A stretch of DNA of 64,000 bases from Yamagishiella unicocca (Eukaryota > Chlorophyta > Chlorophyceae > Chlamydomonadales > Volvocaceae). Positions 53,806 to 64,000 of this stretch are shown here, one piece after another. The stretch covers positions 1,178,001 through 1,242,000 of the forward strand of contig BDSL01000001.1 of assembly GCA_003116995.1 (NCBI GenBank), written 5' to 3'. Made by a program: the position numbers and the translations under genes. The notes under the pieces were generated by a model. The model did not search any database, was not told the DNA's origin, and was given only the letters and a program-made list of their open reading frames with translations. The stretch's first letter is position 1. Each line of letters begins with the position of its first letter.

Positions 53806-56800
53806 TCAGCCAGCGCACGATATCATCCATGCCACACAGCATACGACTGCAGGCAGTCCACCATGCCACCAGCGGCTGCGCCGTCCACCACCACAGCTGC
53901 CGCTGCCACCGCTTCCCCCCGGCTGAATCCTGGCGGGTAGCAGGACGCGCGTCGACCCGCCGGGCCCCTTCAAGGCCATAATGTACGAGTTCTGAGGCTG
54001 CCGTACATCCTCCGCCAGCCCGCCCGTGACGTTCTCCTCCAGCTGCGCCGCTAGGGCCGCCGGCGGCAGCATGCCAGAGAGCTGCACCTCCCTTGGCGCG
54101 TGGCTGAAAAACGAGAGCGTCGCCTCCGCGGCGGCGGCAGCAGCCGAGGGGCTGCCGCTCACCAGCGGCCGGCTCGTGTTGTACGGCGAGCCGCCACCAG
54201 CCGTGGCGTTGCCGCTGTAGTTGCCGTGCTGCGAGCTGCTAGCGCCGTACTGCGTGGTGGTTGAGTTGCCAGTCGTGGCATTGCCTCCGCCGGGCAGCGG
54301 CGCCGCCCCCGCCGCCGCTAGCAGGTCCTGCACCTCCTCTGCCACCTGCAGTACCGTCCAGGTGGCCTGCTGGCTGAGCAGCGTCACCAGCTCGGGTGAG
54401 TAGTTGGCGGTGAAGGTGGAGATGTAGGGGTAGTGGTGCAGGTCGCTGTACGGGGGGGGAGGGGGGCAGGAGGTGCTTGGCCGGGGCCGGTAAACTCGTA
54501 CACGCAACATGGGAATATCGTAGGTGGCTGGGAGGAGTCAGCGCCGTACAATAGGCGTTTTAGTGCGTGCCGTACTGTTGGTGTGTGCCATCCTACCTCT
54601 TGTCGTTGCCGCGGCTGTCCTCGAGGAAGCTACGCGTGTCATGCGGCAAGCGCTCCTCCCATTCACGGGTCTAGCAGCGCGGGGCCACGGGGGCCGCGAC
54701 GGGGAGGTTAGAGTTTAAGGGATTTAGGGTTTTGTGACACTGGAATGCGGAAGAGGGGAGGAGACGACATGCAACAGCGCCGATCAGATCTGTCACGCCA
54801 ACTACTGCACCTGAACTGCCCCGTCCCGCGCTCCTCCCTCCTTCGCCGCCCCAAAGAACACCACGAATCCCGGCCCCACGGGTCCTCTCAGCTGCCGCCG
54901 GCCCCGCCCGGCTCCCAGGCGGTGGTCACCTGCATGTTCACAAGCCACAGCACCTCCACCTGCCAGCCCCCCGTGATGGCCTGGGCGGGGTTGTCCAACA
55001 CGGAGTAGGAGGCGCGGTGTATCGCGGGCTGCCCCATGGCAAGACTGCCGTACAGCGCGCCGTATAGGTCGTCGTAGCCGTCCCTCGGGAATACCTGCGT
55101 GGTGGCCGCGGTCGGGGTGATGGCTACGGTTGGGTCGCCGAAGGCGGGGGCCGCTCACACATATAGGGGCGGGCGAATTGCGGCAAAACACTAAAGCTGA
55201 CCACGACTTTTATCCCAACCCTTCCCTACCTGCAGCGCCTGGTTGAATACGCTCGGCTGCACGCCCGTGATGCCCTCCTCCAGCCCTTTGTAGCTGGTCG
55301 CGTTGAGCGGGACCGCTCCGAATAGCCCCGCCACGTCGTACTGGGCTGTCGTGCCGCCGCAGATGCCGTGGTTTCGGTGTAACGGGGACGGGCGGAGCGA
55401 GGGGGCATCAACCACTGGCCTCTGCTCATCACATGCACTGACGCAACCGCCCCAAAAACCATGACCATCCCTGCCGATCAGTTGAAAAGAAACTGCATCA
55501 ATCCTCTGGCCGCATTACCCTAGCTGCATTGATCCAATCATTATCGAAAAAGGGAAATACATTACTCCCTCCCGCGTCGAGACTGGCACTCAATGTAGCT
55601 GTTGAGAAGGTGCTGGGTGACACGCAATGCTCACACCCGCGAACACAACCCAGTAACGGCTCCACACACGGGCGTCAGCATCGCCGCCGGCACCCACCCA
55701 CCCACCCACCCACGGCCCAATCAGCTGGGGTGATGCTGGCGGCGGTGAGGGCCGCCACGCAAACCACAATGTTGGCCACACGGCGCCTCAGCAGCGGAGT
55801 GACGGCCAGGTTATCGGCGCCGGCACCGTCGGCAAACGACAGCGTCGCGCCCGTGTAGTTGGCGGGGTTCCTGGGGCACGAAGCCGGTGCGGCGCGAGGG
55901 GGGGGGGTGCGAAGGCTGAAGCAGCGCATCCCGACCACAAACCCCGTCTCGAGTCGCCCACTCTTGGTTTTCCACACCCCACCTCAGCCCAGCGACCCAC
56001 CAGTACTCGAGCCGCTCAGTGCCGGTGAGCGCAAAGCCGGCACTGCTGGAGGGGCGCACCCCCTGCGCCACGAAGCTGGAGGAGATGCCCACAAAGGTAG
56101 ACAGCGGCACTAGTTTGGCGGGGGTCACGTTGACGGCGCCCTGGGGGTGGGGGGGCGCTCAGGCGGGTAATTGAATCACGTTGAACACGTGGGCGGGTGG
56201 GGTTGGTGGTAACGGGGCGGGCAGGTGGGCGGGCGGAGCAAGGGGTGCGGAGGCTGGCACCCCGAGCTGCTGCCGGACTGGAGGTGGCGCAGCACGGGGA
56301 TTGAAAGCGGCGGGATGGGCGCCTTAAGAGACAGCTGAGCGTGTGGGAGGCAGAGCTACACGCCGCTGGCGGGTGGGTGGGTCGGGTGCACAAATGGGTC
56401 GGGTGCGCATGTGGGTCGGGGCGCACCTGCAGTCCCACTGGCGGCCGGGCTGACGGCGCGGGCGGGTTGGCGGGCGGAGGGCTGTTGAAGCCGGGGGGCT
56501 CCAGGAAGCCGGGGCCCAGAGGCGGTGAGACGGTGAAGTTGCGGGCTGGCGCACCCAGGTACAGAGGAGTGACCTGGTTACAGGAAGGGTTGCGGGCGGG
56601 GTGGGGAGGGCCGACAAGAGCGGTGGGCGAGTGGCGGGGTGGTGTTTGCACCCACCTTCTGGGGCGCTGATGGGTCGCTAACTAGACGCGCCAACGATGC
56701 GCTGTCAGATGTGGGGAGCTATAGCGGAGAGGCCCGCGCCGGAGCCCTCAGAAGGCAACGCACCCACCTCGAAGGGGTAGAACACTTGCGCTGTCTCCAC

Positions 56801-58697
56801 CCGCATGATGGACCCCAGGATGATGGGGAACGGCCTGTGGGCGGGGCAGTACGAGGTGCTGGGGCTTATGTGGCGGCTGCCCTTCGCACGGCTATCGCCG
56901 CACGTCGATCCAGCGAATGAACGGACGAGGATCCAGCCATACACCTCCGTCCGGTTATGTTTTGCGTACACGGGTTTTCCTTGCAGCCCACCTGTCAGGC
57001 GTGGCCATCGCCGCATACAGCGGCACCCCCGGGTAAGACGCCGCCAGTCGCGAGGAGACATTCCCCCGAGTGCCCAGAGCCGTGATGCTGCTGTTCTGGG
57101 GGCACGGACCGAGCCCAGCCGGCGCAGGGACGGCCCAGCAAGGACGGCAGCGGCGGCACCCGGGGATCCGCGCCAGAGTTGGCGGGGGGTGGCACAAAGA
57201 TTGGTTACACGACATAGGTGTAATATCTGGCGCGTTGTCTTCGGACACATAGTCGTGGACGCATGCGAGGTGGGGGGGCGACTTAGCCAGTGGGCGGTAA
57301 TCCGGCGGCCAGTCGGTGGGGACTGTGCGAGCCAGTAGGCCAGTAGCTGTTTGCGCGTCCGCGGCAGCAGCTGCACCACCAGTGCCGACTGGCTGGTGCC
57401 ATGTGACAGTACGTTGTGTCGTGTGTGCGTCCACGACCCCTTCGCCTCCGCCCCCTCCCGGCCCCTGCTGTCGCACCTGCAGCCCCAGGCCGTACGGCTC
57501 CAGGAAGGCCCCCGCAATGGCCGCCGTCCAGCCGCTGAAGCTCTCCCTCCCGGGTACGACTGCGCTGGCCGGGTGGGGGGGGGCAGCCGGCGCGGGAGAG
57601 CGGTGTCGGGCTGGTCCCTCAGGTCACCATGATGCGCCGCCCATGTCAGCAGGCACCTATCCGACACTCGCAACCCGATGCCACCTTTAGGAACCGCGCT
57701 GCAGCTCAGCGCCCGTCCGCACCTCGCTCGGATGAAAAAGTGTCGGCTAGCCCTGCCTCCGCCCTCATCAATGCCCCCTTAAGACTACTCTCGGAAGCAC
57801 TCTCGGGGCAACCCCACAGCCACCATCTCTCCGCCCGCCCAGCCGCTCGGCGCTTACATAGATCGGTAAGCACCCCCTTGACCGCATCCGCGATGATGGC
57901 TTTGGCTGCCAGGGTGTCGCCGAAGGAGCCGGGAGGTAGCAGCGAGCCCAGGGCGTCACGGGTCAGGTTGGCGGGGGGCTCATAGGGCCCCAGGAAGGGG
58001 CCCACGGGGAACTGCGGGGGCGGGAGGGAGGGAGGGACGCAAGTGCGCTCAGGGCATGGAGTGAGCAGCAGGCGCTGATGGTGCTGATCGGCCGGTCTCG
58101 ATTACAGGGGGGCGCGCAGGGCCGTGGACGCCTCGGTAGCAGCGGTGAACGAGCACGCACCCACCCCGCTATACGACATTGCTCCGTTAAACCAGCTGCC
58201 TCCGGAGTTGGAGCTCAGGTAGCGGGCCTGGGCCAGCACGCCCAGCTACAGGGCGGAGGGCAGGGATGGTCGGTGGGGGAGGCGGTGAGGGGTGTGAGAG
58301 GGCAACCACCAGCCAGGGACCGCCTGACCGCCAGGCCGCTCGGAAGATACGCCCGTGCTACTCCCTCTCTCCGGTGACATCAGCCCAGTGCTGTGAGGCA
58401 GTTCATCCATCCTGACCACCTCCGCATGTCCCCTCTCCCTGCTGCTGGGTGCCGTGTCCTCCCCACCTCGCCCCAACCGCACCCCTCCCGCCCCACCATG
58501 TGTAGCCCCCGCACCCAGCCCAGTGCCAGGGCCGCTGCACGGTAGCCCCCGCCGCTCAGCGCAATCCCGAGGTTGGGCCTCGCCTGCAGGGCGGGCAGCC
58601 CCCACTCGCCGCTGGTGCTGAGCTCCGGGTACTCGAAGCCGGGCTGGTCGGCGCCACTCCACACGTACACTGCGACCGGGTCGCTGGGCTCGAACAC
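53806..58697 (-). CDS. Patatin/cPLA2-like lipase, at least 12 exons, 5' end unresolved
   Basis: Exons: 58497-58697, 58165-58245, 57858-58011, 57477-57559, 56992-57095, 56768-56834, 56427-56573, 56001-56140, 55710-55870, 55230-55345, 54930-55094, then 53806-54445 (the last junction is not phase-resolved). Oxyanion loop NLGIALSGGGYRAAALALGW, nucleophile region YLSSNSGGSWFNGAMSYSG (Ser in GGSW, as in cPLA2/lysophospholipases), and the catalytic Asp region TLSFADGAGADNLAVTPLLR. Between them: PPANLTRDALG, SFSGWTAAIAGAFLEPYG, PFPIILGSIMRVETAQVFYP. Likely hydrolyses phospholipid or galactolipid acyl chains. Numerous N-x-S/T sites (NYTGA, NVTPA, NFTVS, NATSY) suggest a secreted or lumenal enzyme. The C-terminal exon is Asn/Ser/Gly-rich and ends in a hydrophobic stretch. 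The upstream exon carrying the start was not identified. Confidence 0.82.
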
Positions 58698-60659
58698 CTG
58701 GGGAGGGCGGGGGGTTGTGAGGGAAGCCCGTGGGTCGGCATGCATTGAGAAGGAAAGTGAGTAGGAGCCGGGCGGGGGGAAGGGTCCGTGTGGGGCAGCC
58801 GCAGCGGCAACAACGGATCGAGCTGGCAACCACATCGAAGGGCCTCTCCCTGGAAGCATGGAGCCCACTGTAACAACAGATGGCCGCCTTTGAGTGGCTC
58901 GCTCAGTGCTAGCTAGGCCCTGGACGCCGCCAGTCGGGAGCCAGAAGTTGCGACTGCCGCACCGTGGCGTGCTCAATGCGAATAAGGGCAACGATGGAAC
59001 TGTGCAACGCGCCCAGCGCCCCTCATCCTCACCGCGGCATTCGTAATCGCCGCGAAGCAGATTGCCGCAACGCTGAGCGCCTTCAAAAAGGCGCCACATC
59101 GCATTTCCCTTCTCTGTTTGAGAAGCGCCATATTATGAAGACCCATAGACCTAGACCGATAGGGTAGGGGTCAGCGCGCAGGCCTTGGAGCAAAACGCCA
59201 CGGCTTGCAGAGCAGCCGTCCCCTGGGTCGGTGCTTGCAGACGCCAAGCCCAGTTGGCTCGCTGCCCAATGGCCTTGCAATAGATGTAGCGACAATGAAA
59301 CGAAGCCATTTACCGGTAAGCTGCAGGCGGCATGCTGGATATGAGCACAGCTCCTGAGTGCTGCAGGTGCGTCTAGCTTCGCGAGCTGTGCTTAGTCAGA
59401 CCCAGGTCCAGCCGCGCTCGCCCTTGTTTCCGGCCCTTTCAACCACCTCTTTAATCCGTCTCTTCAAGACATGTATGGTTCTCCATCTAGCTCCCCGCGC
59501 TGCTCAGCACCACCTTACGGTCTGCTGATCGACTCCTCGGAGCACGGGCGCAACGGCTTAAGACAAGGGTTACGGGCGAGCCACCTCCTCTGCTATATGC
59601 GTCAACCGCACCTGGCAACGGGAGCTTGATCACGCCACAGAGGTCGAATCAGGTCTTTGTCAGGTCTTCCAAGCGGTTAATGATGGAAGGGGAGTTACAA
59701 CGCTATTGCCGGTGACCCACGACAGCACTAGAGCTTACGAATGCGTGTTTTTGTAGGGCACGGACCAAACCACCATCACACGTCCATCACGGGAGCCAAA
59801 GGCGGAGGACGGAGCCCTGCCGCCAACACTCACCAAGATATCGACCGACCGCCCAATCCAATCGCTATACACACACGCACTTTGCAGCAGCAGAGGACGC
59901 CGTGTGCATTCCTCTTTCTCCCTCCCTCCACGGCTGGCGCTCCACCCCTCAAACGAGCGAACCTCCTATGATTATCGTCCATAGTTGCTCGATTTACGGG
60001 TTGCCATCACATGTAAGTATGGCAACTATCTAAATTGTAACCCCGAGAAATGTAAGCACGGCACAAGACAGGAGGGCGGCCGACATTGCTAAGCATACGA
60101 GCGCGGCCGAGATTGCTAAGCAGACGCTGACCAAAGACGCCGCCGCAAAACACGCAGCCCTAGCGCGCCGGTTCACGCGCCGCCTACTCACTAGTTACAT
60201 CATACATGTCCAAGCCTTTGATTGGTTACTGCTCCGGTCTGCCGGAGGCCCATCCGCTCTCCGGATCCTTGCGGCGCCGCTCCAGCATCGCCGGCTGAGC
60301 ATGTGTGCACATCCTTTCGGTAGTCACGATGCCCCTGCGGCTCGCCGCGTACCTTTCGGGAGACTTCGTGCCGGAAAATTGGAGACGTCCCGGCCCGTGC
60401 ATCGCACGCATTCCGTGCCGGGTCACCAGTCATCACTGTTCACTGTGGGCTCCATTTCTGCCACTCAGGCCAGCAGCAGCAGACCCACGCCGCTCTCGAG
60501 CCATGTGCGCACAGCCTACCTACCGTTGACAGTTAGTGTCGCTGTCCCGTACGGGGCGCAACCATCCATTCGGTTGTAGTACAACTGAGGAAAAGACCTG
60601 GCGTCCGTGGCCCATCCTCACAGCCACCCCCTCCACGGTGCCCGCTTTGCCCAGCCACG
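58698..60659. other. Spacer with unresolved lipase 5' end
   Basis: The minus frame is open upstream of 58,697 to about 59,099, but it reads through an intron-like acceptor (CCCCCCAG). The remaining 1.5 kb has no recognised exon. A direct duplication (GGCCGA(C/G)ATTGCTAAGCA) is at about 60,080-60,122. TTACA near 60,195 may end the downstream minus gene. A TIR-core fragment (GGAGCCCACTGTAACAACA) is at about 58,860. Confidence 0.5.
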
Positions 60660-63600
60660 TCACCGGTACGACGACGACGCCTGGCCGCCCGGCCGACCGG
60701 GATCCCCCGCTCGAGCCGCGGCGGCCTTCTGGGCTCTCAGCGCCGCCTCAAAGCTGTCCAGCTCCTCCTTGGACAGGCTCTGCAGCCGCGCCACCACCTC
60801 CTCGCGGCTCACCGGTCGGCTGCTGCCAGGCCCCATGGCGCCCACCGCCAGGGGCACGCCGGGCCGCCCAGGCCCCATGGCGCCCATGCGGCTGGGGGAG
60901 CCGGTGTAGCCTTGCGGCATCCGCATGGGCTGCACGGGGCCGGGGTTGACCGGTGCATGTCGCAAGCCCCGACCTGAGGGGAGAGGGCGACGCGCGAGCA
61001 GCAGCAAGGGGCTTAGCAGGGCTTGCCGAGGAACGGGCGATGTGGCGGGAGGGGAGATTGGGATGCCAGCACGAGCGCAGCATTCACAAGTGTGTACTCT
61101 TCGCGCCCTCCTGGTTGAAGTTAGGCGCCGGTGCGGCAGTGGCACGAAGGCAGCAGCATGAGGACAGGGCGGAGGACCAACCCACTGGCACCCACCCACC
61201 TGCGCTGAGGGGCCGGGCGAAGGCTGCGGCTCCCGGGGCCGACGCCACCGCCTGCACATTGAGCTCTCCGTCGGGGAAGACGGTGACCTGGTCCAGCGAC
61301 AGCTTGTCCACCTGGCGGGTGGCGGGGGGGGGGGGTTGGGCGCGGCGGCGGCAGTAGTGCGTTCGTGGAGCTGCATCTACTCCACGCTGACCAGCAATGC
61401 GCAAGACGGGTTCGGAAGTGGGCTATGACGCCGGACTCAGGTAGCAGCTGCAGAGCAGCACGGGCCTAGGACTGCACGCCTTTTGGAACCCCAGTGACAC
61501 GAGGTGGGGCCCGTCAACGGGTTACCGCAAGCCATATGCCCGGTTGCTGTATTTGCGCTGGCAGCGGTGTCGGGCGGCCCTCACCGCGTGGCGCGGCTCT
61601 CACCTGGTACAGCAGGTTCGGGTCGCGCACCGCCCCCGGGCCCCCCGGCCCTCCCTCCACCATGTCCTGCTTCATGGCGCGGACCAGCGCGTTGAAGCTG
61701 CTGCCACCCTTTACCAGCATGCGGTTGCGTGCAGCACCCTGGGGGCCCAGGGGTTGGGAGAAGAGTCGGGCGGATGACGGGGTCACGGAATGGCACGGGA
61801 CGTCGACCAGTACAACGGTGTTCCAAACACCATGCAGGTGAGGTTGGGCACGCCACGATGCGCGGACTGGAAGCCCACCCAGCCTTGTGCGTGTCGCCAC
61901 GCCGCTAGGAGCACGAGGTCAACACGCATCGTCACGTCGCCGGCATCAAGGATAAACGCGGCATCAAGGATGAACCCGCACTTCGCCGGCATCAAGGATG
62001 AACCCGCACACCGTGCGCTGAGGCGGTAAGCTCCCGCACACCGCGGCCCCCCGCAGCATGCCTCCCTGCCTAGCTGCACCATCCGCCCGCGCAGGCCGGG
62101 CCAAAGGCATGGAGGCGAGCGGAGCCCCACCCCCCGCTACCCCGCCCCTCGCTGCACGTATGTACCGAACGGTTTCCTAATCGCCTTCCTTCATAAGCCC
62201 CTCGCTGCGTCCTCACTTACCCCGAGCAGCATCCTCTCCTTGAGCGCCCGCATCTCCTCGTCCTGGTTCACCTTGGCATGCTGCACGGCCTCGTACTCGT
62301 GCCGCAGGCTCTGGATCAGCTTCAGCAGCGCATCGCGCTCCCCCTTGAGGATCTCGCCTGCGCCGCAGGCCGCATCCAACGACAACAGCAGATTCTCAAG
62401 GGCTGGGGCTTTCAACGTATGCAGAGAAAGGGGGCTTCACTGGTCAGAATGTCGACGGCGAAGCAACAGGACGACGAGCAGATAGGAAAGGTGGGGCGGT
62501 ACTTCAGTGTCAGGTAGAGTCACAGATGCGCGGAAAACAAGGTGGGCGGCCGGCGCACGCAAAGTGGCCCCAGAGTGCCTGCTGGGGTGCTTCACCGCCG
62601 CGTGCAATACCCCCTCCCCCCGCACCTGCGGACACCAGCTCCGCCACACGGCCTCGGCCCCACTCGCCGCTGTCGATGAGGCGCACGAAGCGCTCGTTGT
62701 CGCGGCGGAGGCGCTCATTCTCCTCGCGCAGCTCCTTGACGGTAACCTGGAGGGGAGGGGGTGGCCGCAAGGGTGCACGACAGGGGCAATGCGGGGTGTG
62801 CGAAGGGCTCAGGCGATGGAAGAGCGCCACGGCACGAGAATGTGCTGATCACATACCCCAAGCCGTTCAGGGTGCTGCTCCCGCCATCAGGGGTCCGCGC
62901 TGCTCGTCGTTAAGAGTTAGCGGCGCCGGATACAGACCCAGGAACGCGGCGGTGGAGATGGAGGCCAAAAGCGCTAAAACAGAGCTACACAGCCAGCACT
63001 CCGCAACGCGTGCGGAATACCAGCCCCGCGACGGGCACCCTGCCGGCATCGCGCTAGTGTATCGGTCCGGCCCCGCCACCCACCACCAGCTGCTCCTTGG
63101 TTGTGAGCTGCTCCTCGATCCTGCGGTCGTCGATAGCCTGCCACCAGGCCTCCCACGCCAGGAACATGCTCTTCTTGTACATGCGCAGCGCGGCTCGCTG
63201 CAGGATCAGCCGCATGCGCTTGCGCCACTCCACCATGGCGATCCAGCCGCGCAGCGCGCGACCCTGGTGTGGGGCGGCGGGGTAGGGGAGAGAGGGGTAG
63301 GAAGGTAGGTGCCTGCGGTTCGGTGCGCGGCCGGGTTGTCGGCCGTGGAGGCGATGGGTCAGGCGGCGCTCCGCAGATAGCGACTTGAGACGGACAAAGT
63401 GTTTGGTTCCCACAGTCGCGACAGCCGCCTCCACCACAGGACCTCTGGTCGCTCGCTACCCTCAACGCAAATTTGGCCAGCCGTATGGACCACCGACGGT
63501 AGCCCCCCACGCCTCACGGCACGGGCCCCTCGCCTCCCTCGCCCGCACCTTCATTGGGTGCTTCCAGCGGTTGATGATAATCTTGTATTGCCGTCGGTCC

Positions 63601-63813
63601 AGCACGTACGCCCACCACTTGTTCCAGGCCTTGGCCAGCGCGGAGTTCTGCCAGTGCCGCAGCGCGCGGTTGATCTTGCCGTCGTCCAGTCGGCGCGCCA
63701 GCACCACCTCGTACCACTTGTTCCACGCGGCCACCATGTGGATGTTTTTGATCTTGAGCGCGCACTTCTTGATGATGTTGCGCCGCCGAATGCACTCCTC
63801 AACGTAGAAGCAC
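60660..63813 (-). CDS. Sfi1-like Trp-repeat / coiled-coil protein, 5' truncated by window end
   Basis: Exons in view: 63549-63813, 63084-63263, 62626-62746, 62221-62408, 61604-61738, 61200-61311, 60660-60973; all phases agree and the first enters mid-codon, so the gene continues beyond 64,000. The N-terminal part seen has repeated basic/Trp helices (MVAAWNKWYEVVLARRLDD, ALRHWQNSALAKAWNKWWAY, GWIAMVEWRKRMRLILQRAA, SMFLAWEAWWQAIDDRRIEE) like the centrin-binding repeats of Sfi1 and many algal basal-body/flagellar proteins. Coiled coils follow (KELREENERLRRDNERFVRL; ALLKLIQSLRHEYEAVQHAK). A Pro/Gly/Met-rich C-terminus includes SREEVVARLQSLSKEELDSF. Probably cytoskeletal (centriole/axoneme); the specific identity is not recognised. 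Confidence 0.8.
61926..62005. repeat. Short minisatellite in Sfi1-like gene intron
   Basis: Three imperfect copies of a CGCCGGCATCAAGGATGAAC(CCGCA) unit at about 61,939, 61,959 and 61,985. Intronic between exons 62,221 and 61,738. Confidence 0.85.
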
Positions 63814-64000
63814 CTGGGACAAGCCAGGACAGCAAGCAGGGGACCGCCGCGTTGGATGGCAGTCTTGGACGTGGTGGGCTTGTCGGGCTGGTAGAGCGGG
63901 GGGGCGGCGGCTGCCGGGGAAGCGATAGGCGTCGGTGGTCACAGAGAAGGCTGTGGCACCGGAAGGTGGAGCGCCCCAAAGGAGGGAAAGGCGGCCCAAC

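Noticed and set aside
1..64000. CRISPR array, phage or integrated virus
   Set aside because: No spaced direct repeats with unique spacers and no capsid, integrase, polymerase or reverse transcriptase motifs on either strand. The dispersed repeats are transposon-like and occur in a eukaryotic intron-rich context.

Overview
The window is nuclear DNA of a green alga, most likely a volvocine (Chlamydomonas/Volvox type) species. The basis is GC-rich protein-coding DNA cut into many short exons, GT-AG introns with pyrimidine-rich acceptors, alanine/glycine-rich linkers, TGTAA polyadenylation motifs, an LHC-like plastid protein, and homologs typical of eukaryotes (IMP3, BAR/PH, Sfi1-like). I see no bacterial operons, CRISPR array, rRNA gene or credible tRNA. 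Gene models were built by hand: donors and acceptors were chosen so that reading phase is conserved across each junction and the joined protein matches a known family. Exon coordinates are given in each entry.

Layout, left to right. 0-6.4 kb (+): an 11-exon alcohol-forming fatty acyl-CoA reductase. 6.4-9.2 kb: no gene, only repeat remnants. 9.3-13.6 kb (-): an 11-exon SurE-type nucleotidase with a large hexanucleotide microsatellite and a hairpin-forming inverted repeat in its introns. 14.6-23.0 kb: two nine-exon GH1 glycosidase paralogs, head to head and sharing a 616-bp promoter region. 24.0-25.5 kb (-): a rhodanese-domain protein with a plastid-like leader. 26.1-27.4 kb (+): IMP3, a U3 snoRNP protein. 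27.9-28.4 kb: a 544-bp element with long terminal inverted repeats (TIRs). 29.7-35.6 kb (-): a membrane protein with two consecutive GT-A-like glycosyltransferase domains. 36.3-38.6 kb (+): a class I methyltransferase. 40.6-42.4 kb (+): a secreted GH16 glucanase-like enzyme. 43.7-47.7 kb or further (-): a coiled-coil (BAR-like) plus PH-domain protein. 50.7-53.5 kb (-): an LHC/ELIP-like membrane domain behind a 690-residue disordered leader. 53.8-58.7 kb (-): a patatin/cPLA2-like lipase. 60.7 kb to the window end (-): an Sfi1-like/coiled-coil protein whose 5' part lies outside the window.

The genes do not form one pathway. Carbohydrate-active proteins (two GH1, one GH16, one glycosyltransferase) and lipid enzymes (acyl-CoA reductase, lipase) are numerous, but linkage alone does not show cooperation. 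The most distinctive non-genic signal is a TIR repeat family with more than 15 recognisable copies or fragments, both in introns and between genes. Its ends carry TGTAA, the volvocine poly(A) motif, on both strands. In the convergent IMP3/glycosyltransferase pair, the first TGTAA after each stop codon lies inside such a copy.
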